A DNA stretch of 64,000 bases. It comes from a virus. The translations under genes were made by a program, and so were the position numbers. The stretch spans positions 1 to 64,000 of the IMG/VR virus record IMGVR_UViG_3300027791_001841; one strand, written 5' to 3'. Position 1 is the stretch's first letter. Every line of letters begins with the position of its first letter. Positions 8,143 to 17,087 of the stretch are shown in pieces. The notes beneath the pieces are model-generated. The model searched no databases. It was not told where the DNA came from and worked only from the letters and a program-made list of their open reading frames with translations.

Positions 8143-8723
8143 TTGTTTGGCCTTCCTAAAAAATGAAACAAGTATTGGTGATGTATACCACAGCTTGTTC
8201 CAGCATGATGACTACGATAACTATCCCATTCCCATATCTCGCCTTGAGCTATATTATGAAATGCTTGGTCTTCTAGTATTAACACATTACCCCATCGTGG
8301 CTTATCCATAAAACATACCCAACGTTTAAGTTCGCCAAGTGCTAACCATTCTTCTTCTTTATCTTCTACATCCCAATGATATGGAACATTTGTGCCTGGT
8401 CTAACATCGCTAACAAACACTCTTAACGGTTCTGCATCTATAATTTTTGCAAACTTGTTTTGTATATCAATATCAAAATGGTCTCCTGGATAATAATCCC
8501 ACCATTCGATTTCATCTAAATTGTAACCTGCGTTATCCCAAGTATCGATAACGTCATGATACGATCCTAGTAATTCAGGATTTTCTCTCCAGTTGCCTTC
8601 TGAACGATCAACAACTGTTTTAACAGAATTGTAATCGCCTGTTGTGCAGTTGGCACAAAGATCAACAATAGGATCCCAGTCGATTATATTTTCTGTAAGT
8701 CCAACTAGTTTAGCCATCTCCAA
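8139..8723 (-). CDS. 2OG-Fe(II) oxygenase-like protein, tandem paralogue 2
   Basis: This 194-residue protein carries H116 and D118 (PYHWDVED), a GNVLILEDQ strand, WEWDSYR and a distal His pair at H172/H173 in SHHAGTSCG. It aligns over most of its length with the downstream protein at 7615, which suggests a local gene duplication within the operon. The conserved HAGT-x-CG segment just after the distal His is unusual for the family and could be a subfamily mark. It overlaps the kinase-like gene upstream by 14 bases. Confidence 0.6.
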   Translation of the reverse strand: MEMAKLVGLTENIIDWDPIVDLCANCTTGDYNSVKTVVDRSEGNWRENPELLGSYHDVIDTWDNAGYNLDEIEWWDYYPGDHFDIDIQNKFAKIIDAEPLRVFVSDVRPGTNVPYHWDVEDKEEEWLALGELKRWVCFMDKPRWGNVLILEDQAFHNIAQGEIWEWDSYRSHHAGTSCGIHHQYLFHFLGRPNK

Positions 8724-9399
8724 ATATTTCCTTGTGTATGTAACTCATGTTTTCATCTCCCCATAACACATGTGTACTCAAACTACGCTTAAACATAATT
8801 TCTAAATTTACTTTATCGTCAATAGGTGCACCTGTTTCATCTAATCTAAATTGTGCTGTATCATGTATAATACCATCCATGTATTTTAATTCAATATATG
8901 GGTCGTCAATAGGAACACACCCGTACCAGTCGATAGCTCTCATCTGTCTGTGATTGTCTATGTAATGACAATGTGGATACATTGTTAGTTTATAGATACC
9001 TTCATCATACTGATCAACCATAATATCTCTAATTTGTTGGCGCCACATATACTCTGGCCAGCCTTCGCTTTGTTTATCGTATATTACTTGATTACAACTT
9101 TTACCGTACCACTTGAGATAAATCTTTTGATTTTTGTAATCAATGTCTTTAACTTCCGGAGCATACGGTTTGTCTTTAAAAAGTTCAAGATATGTTAGTT
9201 CGTTTTGAAAAAACCAATCAACAACTTCTTTGGTGTATAGAGGACGGTCTTTACCTTCCATCTTTTGATATTCGCTATCAACATCATAGTTTTTACAAAA
9301 CGTTGTTCCATCAGAACTTACTAACGGCTCATATGTTTGCTGAGCCATGCAAGGGTATCCTTCTTCACTTATTTTAAGATATGGTTTCCAAATTTTCAT
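8710..9399 (-). CDS. Kinase-fold-like protein, paralogue of the gene at 4742
   Basis: This 229-residue protein has the same layout as the one at 4742: a helix near residue 65 (NELTYLELFKDK), a hinge-like KIYLKWYG, and YKLTMYPHCHYI at the catalytic-loop position followed by MRAIDWYG. Unlike its paralogue it keeps an Asp at the DFG-like position (IDW), but the catalytic-loop Asp is replaced by Thr. It could be an atypical small-molecule kinase or a pseudokinase. It overlaps oxygenase genes at both ends, so it is expressed with them. Confidence 0.5.
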   Translation of the reverse strand: MKIWKPYLKISEEGYPCMAQQTYEPLVSSDGTTFCKNYDVDSEYQKMEGKDRPLYTKEVVDWFFQNELTYLELFKDKPYAPEVKDIDYKNQKIYLKWYGKSCNQVIYDKQSEGWPEYMWRQQIRDIMVDQYDEGIYKLTMYPHCHYIDNHRQMRAIDWYGCVPIDDPYIELKYMDGIIHDTAQFRLDETGAPIDDKVNLEIMFKRSLSTHVLWGDENMSYIHKEIFGDG

Positions 9400-10139
9400 T
9401 CGTAGATTCCTATTGTAAATTGCACTGGCTTTACTTTGTTAAGTTCTGCAAGTAATTCTTTTTCAATATCAAATTTAACCATAGTACTGCCTGCTTCAAA
9501 ATTTGACATTAGTTTTTGTTTATGTATTTTGTTAAGCCAAGGACTTAGTGTGTTATCAAACACGTATCTTGGATTGTTACCTACTAATGATATCCATACT
9601 TTTACTGGGTCAACTAATTTGTTACGTTCTAAAAGTTCTCTTACAACTAGTTGGACTCTTTTATGCTCGCCAACACTTATAGCAGTATGCATAACACCAG
9701 CATCCATTTTGTACCAAATGCCATCTTGTTCTGTTTTGTGCATTATTTCAGTGTCGAGATCAATTAGATATCCTTGATCGCCAAATATATTTAAATGCCA
9801 GCGATCGTCAATGTCTGCATGTTTGGTATAGCAGCTTGGAGAATTTAAAACTATAACTCGAGCTTCACCAATATTAGAGCAATCTAGTGTTTGTAAAATT
9901 TTATGCCATACAGTGTCTCTATAATCAGCAGATATAATCCACGGATCGTAAAAGAAATTTCCAGTTGGCTTGTTAATTGAAGTTTTGCCGTTAAGCTCGT
10001 TAACATCAACCAAACTAAGCATTTCCAAGGGGACTGTGTATGTTGTTTTTTCTAGCATACTAATATTTACCGGAACTGTATTAACTGCGTACAGAACTTG
10101 GTAAATATTATCATGCGTAAGTGGATTAAAATAGATCAT
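9396..10139 (-). CDS. 2OG-Fe(II) oxygenase-like protein (aspartyl hydroxylase type)
   Basis: This 247-residue protein has H107 and D109 (YTKHADIDD), distal H151 (GVMHTA) and R161 (HKRVQLVV), the pattern of aspartyl/asparaginyl hydroxylase-like oxygenases. It is the first gene of the minus-strand operon that ends at 5961. A good Shine-Dalgarno (GGGGA on the minus strand) lies seven bases before the ATG at 10139. That start lies inside the divergent PP-loop gene, so the 5' ends overlap by 27 bases, which is unusual. The C-terminal 80 residues are an unrecognised extension. Confidence 0.65.
   Translation of the reverse strand: MIYFNPLTHDNIYQVLYAVNTVPVNISMLEKTTYTVPLEMLSLVDVNELNGKTSINKPTGNFFYDPWIISADYRDTVWHKILQTLDCSNIGEARVIVLNSPSCYTKHADIDDRWHLNIFGDQGYLIDLDTEIMHKTEQDGIWYKMDAGVMHTAISVGEHKRVQLVVRELLERNKLVDPVKVWISLVGNNPRYVFDNTLSPWLNKIHKQKLMSNFEAGSTMVKFDIEKELLAELNKVKPVQFTIGIYE
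10102..10107 (+). promoter_or_regulatory. Late-type TAAATA motif, five bases before ATG
   Basis: TAAATA at 10102-10107 is followed by five bases and the ATG at 10113. This is the same spacing as at six other genes in the window. It supports the ATG at 10113 as the start and suggests a leaderless late transcript, since no Shine-Dalgarno is present. Confidence 0.5.
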
Positions 10140-10853
10140 GTAGATTTCCCCATTGATCCAAATTGGAGAAATATTGGCATAAGCCTTAGCGGTGGTGCAG
10201 ACAGTGCATTATTAACATATTTGATATGTAAAAATTTACCTGTAAATTGCAGGGTACATATTAGTACACAGATACGCTGTTGGAAAACAAGGCCATGGCA
10301 AGAACACATTTCAGCTGAAGTGTTTGATTGGTTTATTGCTAAATTTCCAGAACTTGAATTTATAAGACACACAAACTTTATACCACCCGATCTGGAAGAA
10401 CCACACACAACTATGATCAAAGACGAAAATGGTAAAATGAAATCTGGAAACAGAATTATTTTACGATCGTTTAATGAGTATCTAGCACACAAGGAAAAGT
10501 TAGATGCATGGTTTGCAGGAGTAACATTAAACCCTGATGTAGAGTTAGAAGGTGCATTAAATGATAGACAAACACCATCAATAGATGCTATAATGTTACA
10601 TATGGGAGTTACAGTTTGTCACCCATTTATAGAAACTAGAAAAGATTGGATTATTGGGCAATTTATAAAATATGATATTGCCGAGTTACTTAATATAACA
10701 AGAAGTTGCGAAGGTGATAATGAGCAATATCCGGAAGTGTTTAAAGGATTAGACTACGCAACATACAAGCCAGGACAATATGTTCCAACATGTAAAAAAT
10801 GTTTTTGGTGCCAAGAAAGACAATGGGGAGTTACCAATGCCATGCAACAGTAA
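10113..10853 (+). CDS. QueC-like PP-loop ATPase
   Basis: This 246-residue protein has the PP-loop motif SLSGGADSALL near residue 24, which binds ATP for adenylation. The C-terminus has four Cys in an order like the QueC zinc site: one in TRSC, then TCKKCFWCQER. QueC makes preQ0 (7-cyano-7-deazaguanine) from carboxy-deazaguanine and ammonia. A QueD-like gene occurs at 22049, but QueE and FolE are not evident here. The 25-residue spacer between the first Cys and the Cys cluster is longer than in typical QueC, so a different amidation or thiolation role within the radical-SAM island remains possible. Confidence 0.65.
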   Translation: MRKWIKIDHVDFPIDPNWRNIGISLSGGADSALLTYLICKNLPVNCRVHISTQIRCWKTRPWQEHISAEVFDWFIAKFPELEFIRHTNFIPPDLEEPHTTMIKDENGKMKSGNRIILRSFNEYLAHKEKLDAWFAGVTLNPDVELEGALNDRQTPSIDAIMLHMGVTVCHPFIETRKDWIIGQFIKYDIAELLNITRSCEGDNEQYPEVFKGLDYATYKPGQYVPTCKKCFWCQERQWGVTNAMQQ

Positions 10854-12108
10854 AACTTTTTGTATGCATCCTTTTACAGGATTAGCAACTAGAGAAGATG
10901 GCGCAATTAAGATTTGTTGCCGCAGTGCTCCTATTGGCGATATCAAAGATAACACACTAGAAGAAATTTGGAACGGAGACAAGATTAAAGAGGTACGCCG
11001 GCAGGTAATGAATGACGAACGACCTGAAGTATGCGCACCTTGTTTTAGGTTAGAAGACCAAGGAGTTCAAAGTTTACGTCAGCGACATATAGAAGGTGTC
11101 ATACCAGAAGCTAGGATTAATTTATATCCCAATGCATTAGACGCCTTAGAAGATGATTATTCAATGCCATTTGAAATACCTACAATGGAAGTAAAGTTAA
11201 ACAACTTATGTAATCTTAAATGTCGTATGTGTAACCCGTTAGATAGCACACAATGGAAAGACTGGGATCAAGTTACAGAATTTTACAAAAAAGAAAATAA
11301 CTTTCTCATTCCAACAGTTAATGCACTGGTTAAAAAGCCAGGTCAATATATTGATGCATTTGAAGATACAGATAATTGGTGGAGTAGTTTTAAGAAACTA
11401 TTGCCCTACTTTAGACGAGTAGAGTTTGCAGGCGGCGAACCATTAATGGATCCTCAACATTATAAAATTTTAGATATGTTAGCACCGTATGGAGAGAACA
11501 TTGAATTAAAGTATGCTACTAACGGAACTACACTTGGTATTAAGGGCGGTCGAACTGTACACGAATATTGGCCTAAGTTTAAAAGTGTTGCTGTTAATGT
11601 AAGCATAGACGGTATACACGATATCTATGAATACATTAGAGGCAATGGCAAGTTTATTGAGATTGAAGAAAATATTAAAATTATGAAAACAATTCCTACA
11701 GTTAGTAGAATTGTTGGAGCATTTACTGTACAGTCAAACAATATAATGCAAATTGATAAAGTAATTGAGTACTTTATGGAGAACATGGAAATTATATTCT
11801 ACAGTCATAGAGTACAATATCCTAAGGCGTTATCAGCACAGGTTATTCCTAATGAACTAAAACTACAAGTAATTGATAAACTAGAAGCAATGAAAGAAAA
11901 AGTTTTAGATTACAAACTTGTAAAAAGTGATAGCAGAATTAAAGATTTTACGTTAACGCAGATTCAGGATAATATTAACTTCTTACAAGCAGACGATTTA
12001 CACGACGAGTTATGGCAAGACTGTATTAACTTTAATCGTAACTTAGACAAAAGTCGTAAGCAAGGACCGTTTGAAGTTATAAATCCAGAGTTTGCGCCGT
12101 ATGTTTAA
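10837..12108 (+). CDS. Radical SAM protein with N-terminal SPASM/twitch-like domain
   Basis: This 423-residue protein begins with a Cys-rich segment (C9, C27, C28, C66, C69) with the motif TLEEIWNGD, which is typical of a SPASM/twitch domain that normally follows the core. Here it precedes the radical-SAM core, whose CxxxCxxC is at C125, C129 and C132 (NLCNLKCRMC), with GGEP downstream. The protein at 14000 has the same order, so the two are paralogues. I chose the ATG at 10837, eight bases after GGGGAG, over one 19 codons upstream. It overlaps the QueC-like gene by 17 bases. Substrate unknown. Confidence 0.8.
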   Translation: MPCNSKTFCMHPFTGLATREDGAIKICCRSAPIGDIKDNTLEEIWNGDKIKEVRRQVMNDERPEVCAPCFRLEDQGVQSLRQRHIEGVIPEARINLYPNALDALEDDYSMPFEIPTMEVKLNNLCNLKCRMCNPLDSTQWKDWDQVTEFYKKENNFLIPTVNALVKKPGQYIDAFEDTDNWWSSFKKLLPYFRRVEFAGGEPLMDPQHYKILDMLAPYGENIELKYATNGTTLGIKGGRTVHEYWPKFKSVAVNVSIDGIHDIYEYIRGNGKFIEIEENIKIMKTIPTVSRIVGAFTVQSNNIMQIDKVIEYFMENMEIIFYSHRVQYPKALSAQVIPNELKLQVIDKLEAMKEKVLDYKLVKSDSRIKDFTLTQIQDNINFLQADDLHDELWQDCINFNRNLDKSRKQGPFEVINPEFAPYV

Positions 12109-13015
12109 AATAGCTTCTAGTTATGATCGACAAGATAGCGTTCATGTTGAATGGAATTTAGGTAAACGCTGTAACTTAGATTGTAGTTATTGCCCAGCAG
12201 CAATTCATGACAACACTAGCCCGCACACAAATATTAAAGTATTGTTAGATGCAGTTGATGCACTAGGGGAAATTGGCAAGCCAATACGTGTAAGTTTCAC
12301 AGGCGGTGAGCCGTGTGTTCATCCACAGTTTGTAGAACTAGTCGATCATGCAATGCAAGGTCAACAGCTTGAGTGGGTTAACGTAACTACCAACGGAACC
12401 CGCACAGCCCAGTACTACAACGATCTTAATGTAAGTCACATTGTGTTTAGTTTGCACGTAGAAGATACTGAAAATTGGAGACGATGCGCAGAAACAGTAT
12501 TATTGTTTTCTCAATTAAATGAAGGTGCGTATACACAAAAGCCATTTCAAGTTAACTTAATGGCACACCATCAATTTATGGATAGAGTAAAAGAATGTGC
12601 TACGGTGTTTGACAGCCATAATATTCCGTTTGTTGTAAGACGAATACGATGGACAGAAGGAGACCATGATGTATTTGATGATTTAAAATATGATGGTAAA
12701 GATTTAGAATGGATATTAGACAGAACGTCTACCGTAAATCCTAATGTAATTATTGACGACACAACTAAGATGCATGCCAACGATGTTATTAAACAACACC
12801 TAAATCAATTTAAAGGTTGGAAATGCAGTGCAGGAATTGAAAGCCTAATGATTAATTGGGACGGCGATGTACATCGTGCTACTTGTAGAGTAGGTGGAAG
12901 TATAGGTAACATCTATGATGGCAGTTTTGAGCAGCCTGAAGAATGGATAACTTGTACTCGTAAATGGTGTACGTGTGCTGCTGATATACCTCTTACAAAG
13001 GTACTGCAGGAATAA
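12101..13015 (+). CDS. Radical SAM protein
   Basis: This 304-residue protein has CxxxCxxC at C24, C28 and C31 (KRCNLDCSYC), GGEP near residue 68, and TTNGTR on the next strand, so the SAM-binding core looks complete. The C-terminal part has Cys residues in GWKCSAG, ATCRVGG and CTRKWCTC, a candidate auxiliary-cluster domain that is shared with the genes at 12993 and 17087 (GW or DW-x-C, then a final C-x-C or C-x2-C). The ATG at 12101 overlaps the upstream stop. The 3' end overlaps the convergent gene by 23 bases. Confidence 0.8.
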   Translation: MFKIASSYDRQDSVHVEWNLGKRCNLDCSYCPAAIHDNTSPHTNIKVLLDAVDALGEIGKPIRVSFTGGEPCVHPQFVELVDHAMQGQQLEWVNVTTNGTRTAQYYNDLNVSHIVFSLHVEDTENWRRCAETVLLFSQLNEGAYTQKPFQVNLMAHHQFMDRVKECATVFDSHNIPFVVRRIRWTEGDHDVFDDLKYDGKDLEWILDRTSTVNPNVIIDDTTKMHANDVIKQHLNQFKGWKCSAGIESLMINWDGDVHRATCRVGGSIGNIYDGSFEQPEEWITCTRKWCTCAADIPLTKVLQE

Positions 13016-14003
13016 TAGCTGGCTTTGATTTTGTAATGTGATTATCACTTAGACAAGCACAACAATTCATAGTACATGTTACATAAGGTAATGTAACTTG
13101 TTTTAAGTCTTTTTCTAACGTGTTCGAGTATAAATTTAAATCATAATCAAAGTCTATGTTACACGATCCTGTTATTTTGCCAGAAGGAAAAATAGTTATT
13201 CTTTCAGATATTACGTTACATGCCCATCCTTTAAAATTATTAATAGAGTTTATTAAGTAATAATTAGGACCTGCTGTAACTACTTTGTCGTTATTAAGTA
13301 TTGCAACACTTTCGACCATTCTATAATCTTGTAGATTGTTTAGTATATAACTTGAATTAGGCAAACGCTTAATAGGTTGTTTTAAATATTCTTTTTGTTC
13401 TAAAGTATATGATTCTACATCGTGCCCTGGAGCAGTTACTACTTCTTTTGCATTTATAAACCAGTTGTATTTACTTTGTTTCATTTGTTCAATTGCATCG
13501 ATACACTTATCCCAATTAGGATAATCCATTAATACATTAGCATTTACTTTCTTACCATTCTCCCAAATCAAATCTGCTACATTGATGTAATGATCTGTTT
13601 TTGTAAATTCGTTATGGTAACTTAACATAACTTCGTCAATATAGGGAATAATAGTGTCCCACCAACGAAGTGTTCTTGATCCGTTGCATACTAGTGCTAT
13701 AGATAAGTCTGGAACTTTTTTAATTTCTTTGCAAAATTTTAATAAATCCGGCCATAGTGTTGGTTCGCCACCACCGGCAATTTCAAAATATATTTTAGAT
13801 TTATTAAATTTTAATTTATAAAAAGCAAATAATTTTTTAAAGTTGTCAATGACAAAGTCTGTGTCTTTTCTGTATCTATATTTAGATGGGTGACTTCCTG
13901 GAAAACAATACGTGCAATCAAAATTACAAATATCTGTAGGGAAGTATGTAATTGCTATATAATCTTCTTCTCTAGTATTAACAATCTTAATAATATCTGT
14001 CAT
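12993..14003 (-). CDS. Radical SAM protein
   Basis: This 336-residue protein has CxxxCxxC at C26, C30 and C33 (DICNFDCTYC), followed by a GGGEPT motif near residue 77. The C-terminal region has FKGWACN, GSCNIDFDY and CTMNCCAC, resembling the auxiliary-cluster region of the proteins at 12101 and 17087, so these three probably form one subfamily. It is the last gene of a five-gene minus-strand operon (18067 to 12993) and overlaps its upstream neighbour by ATGA. Function unknown. Confidence 0.8.
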   Translation of the reverse strand: MTDIIKIVNTREEDYIAITYFPTDICNFDCTYCFPGSHPSKYRYRKDTDFVIDNFKKLFAFYKLKFNKSKIYFEIAGGGEPTLWPDLLKFCKEIKKVPDLSIALVCNGSRTLRWWDTIIPYIDEVMLSYHNEFTKTDHYINVADLIWENGKKVNANVLMDYPNWDKCIDAIEQMKQSKYNWFINAKEVVTAPGHDVESYTLEQKEYLKQPIKRLPNSSYILNNLQDYRMVESVAILNNDKVVTAGPNYYLINSINNFKGWACNVISERITIFPSGKITGSCNIDFDYDLNLYSNTLEKDLKQVTLPYVTCTMNCCACLSDNHITKSKPAIIPAVPL

Positions 14004-15406
14004 AGTAAATGTGATAACTCCGGAAATACTGATGCGGCATTCAAGCCACGGATTGCATCTAATTTATTTACATACTCTTTAAAGCCAGGTAACATATGAC
14101 TGTTATCACAACTATCCATGTGCTTTAGTAACCCTTCCCATTGGCGCCAACCTTTAGGATTGTGTTTCCAAAACTCATCGTCTTGTGTAAAGTTGTTCCA
14201 TAACCATTGTTTTAGTTCAGCGAACTTTTCACGTACTTCTTGCTTGTCTTTTTCAGGCAGTATTGTAATATTTAAAAATGTTGGTATGTGTACTAAGTGT
14301 GCATTTAAAAGGCCGCCTCCCATAATATGTCCATCAATCAAACCAACATTCATCTTTTTAAAATTACTATTAACTTTCCATTTAATAAATTCGGGTATAG
14401 TTTTTATATTGAATATTTGTACTGCTGTTGCAATGCTAACATGAATGTTGTCGGGAGTGTTATCTAGTAAATGTAATGTGCTTTCAACTTGTTTAAAGTT
14501 AGTTGGAAATCTGATGTATTCGTCACGCTCTTTATACGAGTCGATACTTACTGCAAATTTAACTTTCTTAAACTTACTCCATATATCAATTAACTCGTTG
14601 TCAACTAGCAAACCATTGGAGTTGTACCTTACTAAAATTTTGTCAGCATAGCCCTGTGTAATAATTTCTTTAAGAAAGCGTTTATGCTCTTTGATCATTA
14701 ACGGCTCTCCTCCAGCAAAATATACTTGTTTAAGGTAAGGTATTTGCGCATTGAGTTCTTGCCAAAAAGCATCTTTTTCGTGCCATTTGTTGTTAAAAAG
14801 TTTCTTATCCCATTGCATTTGTCTTTTAACTTCTGGGTCTTGTAGTACAGGAATAAGTTTTTTATGGTCCGCAACCCACTTACTTGAATCATGCGGGCTA
14901 CACATTACACACTTAATATTGCATGTATGTCCTAATCTTAGATCCAGATATTTTAATTGTTCAGGCACGGTTCCGTCTTCTTGTGTTTGTGCAATAAGTT
15001 CTGGTATATCAATACCTTCATCATTTTTCCATGTTGCACTTTCCCATATACGTTTGCTAACAATGCCTTGTGACTCTTCTTTGAAACATCCTTTACAACT
15101 TGCAGGGATCTCTCCTTTAAGCATAGTTGTACGTACACTTTTCATGTAATCGTTATTCCATGCTTCCATTGGAGTATGTTTGCCAAAGTTTGCAGGTTTG
15201 CCATCTTCCATTTTTACAAGACCAACTTCGTGATCGTCTCCAGCTCCACTAGCATTAGCAGTACAACATAAGCGCATATCACCGTTAGGCCTAGTTGCCA
15301 TGTGTATCCACGGAAGTACACAAAACGTACTACTAGAAACAGATTCAAGCTCTCTTTGAAACTTGCCTAATCTAGTATCTTCTTTATCGTAGTGCCAATC
15401 TGTCAT
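14000..15406 (-). CDS. Radical SAM protein with N-terminal SPASM/twitch-like domain
   Basis: This 468-residue protein has the same domain order as the one at 10837: an N-terminal Cys-rich segment (C29, C47, C48, C104, C107, with PMEAWNNDYM) followed by the radical-SAM core with C162, C166 and C169 (HTCNIKCVMC) and FAGGEPLM. The paralogues lie in two operons of opposite strand. The C-terminus (about 330-468) is a further domain without recognised motifs. It is coupled by ATGA to both neighbours. Confidence 0.8.
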   Translation of the reverse strand: MTDWHYDKEDTRLGKFQRELESVSSSTFCVLPWIHMATRPNGDMRLCCTANASGAGDDHEVGLVKMEDGKPANFGKHTPMEAWNNDYMKSVRTTMLKGEIPASCKGCFKEESQGIVSKRIWESATWKNDEGIDIPELIAQTQEDGTVPEQLKYLDLRLGHTCNIKCVMCSPHDSSKWVADHKKLIPVLQDPEVKRQMQWDKKLFNNKWHEKDAFWQELNAQIPYLKQVYFAGGEPLMIKEHKRFLKEIITQGYADKILVRYNSNGLLVDNELIDIWSKFKKVKFAVSIDSYKERDEYIRFPTNFKQVESTLHLLDNTPDNIHVSIATAVQIFNIKTIPEFIKWKVNSNFKKMNVGLIDGHIMGGGLLNAHLVHIPTFLNITILPEKDKQEVREKFAELKQWLWNNFTQDDEFWKHNPKGWRQWEGLLKHMDSCDNSHMLPGFKEYVNKLDAIRGLNAASVFPELSHLL

Positions 15407-16485
15407 AACATTTCTCTTTCAATAAATTGATCTTGTGGTTGTGAGATATTAAATGTTTTAAACTTACCACATGTTCTTGCACACATTAGCATTTTATCTT
15501 CATTCCATTTCTTTTTCCATATGTTTTGCCAAACGTCAGAGTCAATAATATTTTTTATTCCTTTAGTTGCATCAAGATTGCTTATACCGCCAAAGTCACT
15601 TATCATTTTACTATATTGTCCTCTTAACATATCTATAACATCTTCGCAAACATGTGCAGGATCATAATGAGTCATTGGAGTTTGTGCTAACCAACAACAT
15701 GGTAATACTGTTTTAGAACCATCAATGTATATTTCTTTTATTTGTTGTACATGACAATCTATTTCTGCTTCGTCTAAAACTGATTTATAATTGTCAATAA
15801 CTTCTTTAGGTAAAAAGTGTGTTTCGGTATCAGATGGTGCTTCTAAACTATACAGTGGAATTTTATTTTTATCCCATACATCATACTTAGGCTCAACTAA
15901 AAATCTTGATGTGTTTTTAACTGTGAAATCTTGGAAGCCTAAATCTTTTGCAATTTGTCTACATTCATCAACTTGGTGCTCGTTGTGTTTGAATTTGATA
16001 TATGTCCAGTTAGCACGGCCTCCGGCTGCAATAAATGTTTTTGCATTTTCAATAATACGATTCCAATCTGTGCCAACTCTATATAATTTATGAGTGTCTT
16101 CTAGTCCGTCAAGAGCAAAGTAAACGCAATGGTCTTCTGGTAATGCTTTTGCTAGATCTGACCACCATTTTGCATTCCTTAAACTACCGTTTGTATGTAT
16201 ACCTATTGCTGTCTTAGGACTGGTGTCCTTTACATATCTGCACATATCAATAAGACTGTCATTTAGTAATGGATCGCCAAAGTTACCACAGAAGTACGCA
16301 CGGTTAATTGTGTCTAATACTTCTTTGTTAATAATAGTTTTAAAATCGTCCAATGTCCATTGTACTATTCGTAATAGCGGATTTTCTACTCCGCTGTGTA
16401 TGTTTCTTGAACACATTGGACATTTTGCTTGACAGTTTGTTGTTAGCTCAATGTGAATAGTTTTTAGATCATTAAAGTCAAACAT
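15403..16485 (-). CDS. Radical SAM/SPASM protein with altered GGEP motif
   Basis: This 360-residue protein has CxxxCxxC at C18, C22 and C25 (TNCQAKCPMC). Where most radical-SAM proteins carry GGEP it has CGNFGDPLL, a change seen in some SPASM subfamilies. The C-terminal half has LPCCWLA and a final CARTCG that would bind an auxiliary cluster. Of the eight radical-SAM proteins here it looks most like a peptide-modifying SPASM maturase, but no precursor peptide gene is visible next to it. It is coupled to its neighbours by short overlaps. Confidence 0.78.
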   Translation of the reverse strand: MFDFNDLKTIHIELTTNCQAKCPMCSRNIHSGVENPLLRIVQWTLDDFKTIINKEVLDTINRAYFCGNFGDPLLNDSLIDMCRYVKDTSPKTAIGIHTNGSLRNAKWWSDLAKALPEDHCVYFALDGLEDTHKLYRVGTDWNRIIENAKTFIAAGGRANWTYIKFKHNEHQVDECRQIAKDLGFQDFTVKNTSRFLVEPKYDVWDKNKIPLYSLEAPSDTETHFLPKEVIDNYKSVLDEAEIDCHVQQIKEIYIDGSKTVLPCCWLAQTPMTHYDPAHVCEDVIDMLRGQYSKMISDFGGISNLDATKGIKNIIDSDVWQNIWKKKWNEDKMLMCARTCGKFKTFNISQPQDQFIEREML

Positions 16486-17087
16486 TAAAGGTTTCCTATA
16501 ATCATAAATCTTTTGTACTTAGGTAATTCTAATTCAGCTGAGTGTAATACTTTTAACTTAGACTTTCTTGCAAATTCTTCTAATGATGCACTACAGTTAA
16601 CATGTTCTTCAAGGTCAAAATAGTTATTTGATTGTAATATTATCTTCGAGCCTTCTGGAACATTACTTAACCATTTATTATATTGTTGTTGACTAATATG
16701 TTCGCAACTTGTATTAATAACAAAATAAGGTTTATTTGTATATTCGTAATCACACATATCTGATGTTACTGCTATAAAACGTCCTTCCATTTCTTGACGT
16801 TTGTTAATTGTCAGTGCAACGGTTTCGCATACAGGATCAATGTCTACACTTGTAATATGTTTAAACCCTATGCTACTATTAAACAGCATGTTAGCTAACA
16901 CTCCATTCCATCCACCAAATATAACTACTTCAGCATTGGCAACATGATTAGACTTTTCTAAAGTTTCAATTAACCAAGTTTTTGATTTTAACTGGCCTCC
17001 CCAAAAACTTTCAAGTGTACGGTCTCTATCTTCGCTGTTGCGAATAGCGTCCATCCAAAACTTTATATCTTGAATATCAATCTTCAT
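16485..17087 (-). CDS. Class I SAM-dependent methyltransferase-like protein
   Basis: This 200-residue protein has a Rossmann methyltransferase pattern: motif I as VVIFGGWNGVLANML (near residue 54), an acidic strand end in TSVDIDPVC, and a motif-IV-like segment YFVINTSCEHIS. The enzyme would transfer a methyl group from SAM; the acceptor is unknown. The ATG overlaps the upstream radical-SAM stop as TAATG, so both are made together. Methyltransferases often accompany radical-SAM enzymes in natural-product pathways, which is an inference from context only. Confidence 0.65.
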   Translation of the reverse strand: MKIDIQDIKFWMDAIRNSEDRDRTLESFWGGQLKSKTWLIETLEKSNHVANAEVVIFGGWNGVLANMLFNSSIGFKHITSVDIDPVCETVALTINKRQEMEGRFIAVTSDMCDYEYTNKPYFVINTSCEHISQQQYNKWLSNVPEGSKIILQSNNYFDLEEHVNCSASLEEFARKSKLKVLHSAELELPKYKRFMIIGNL

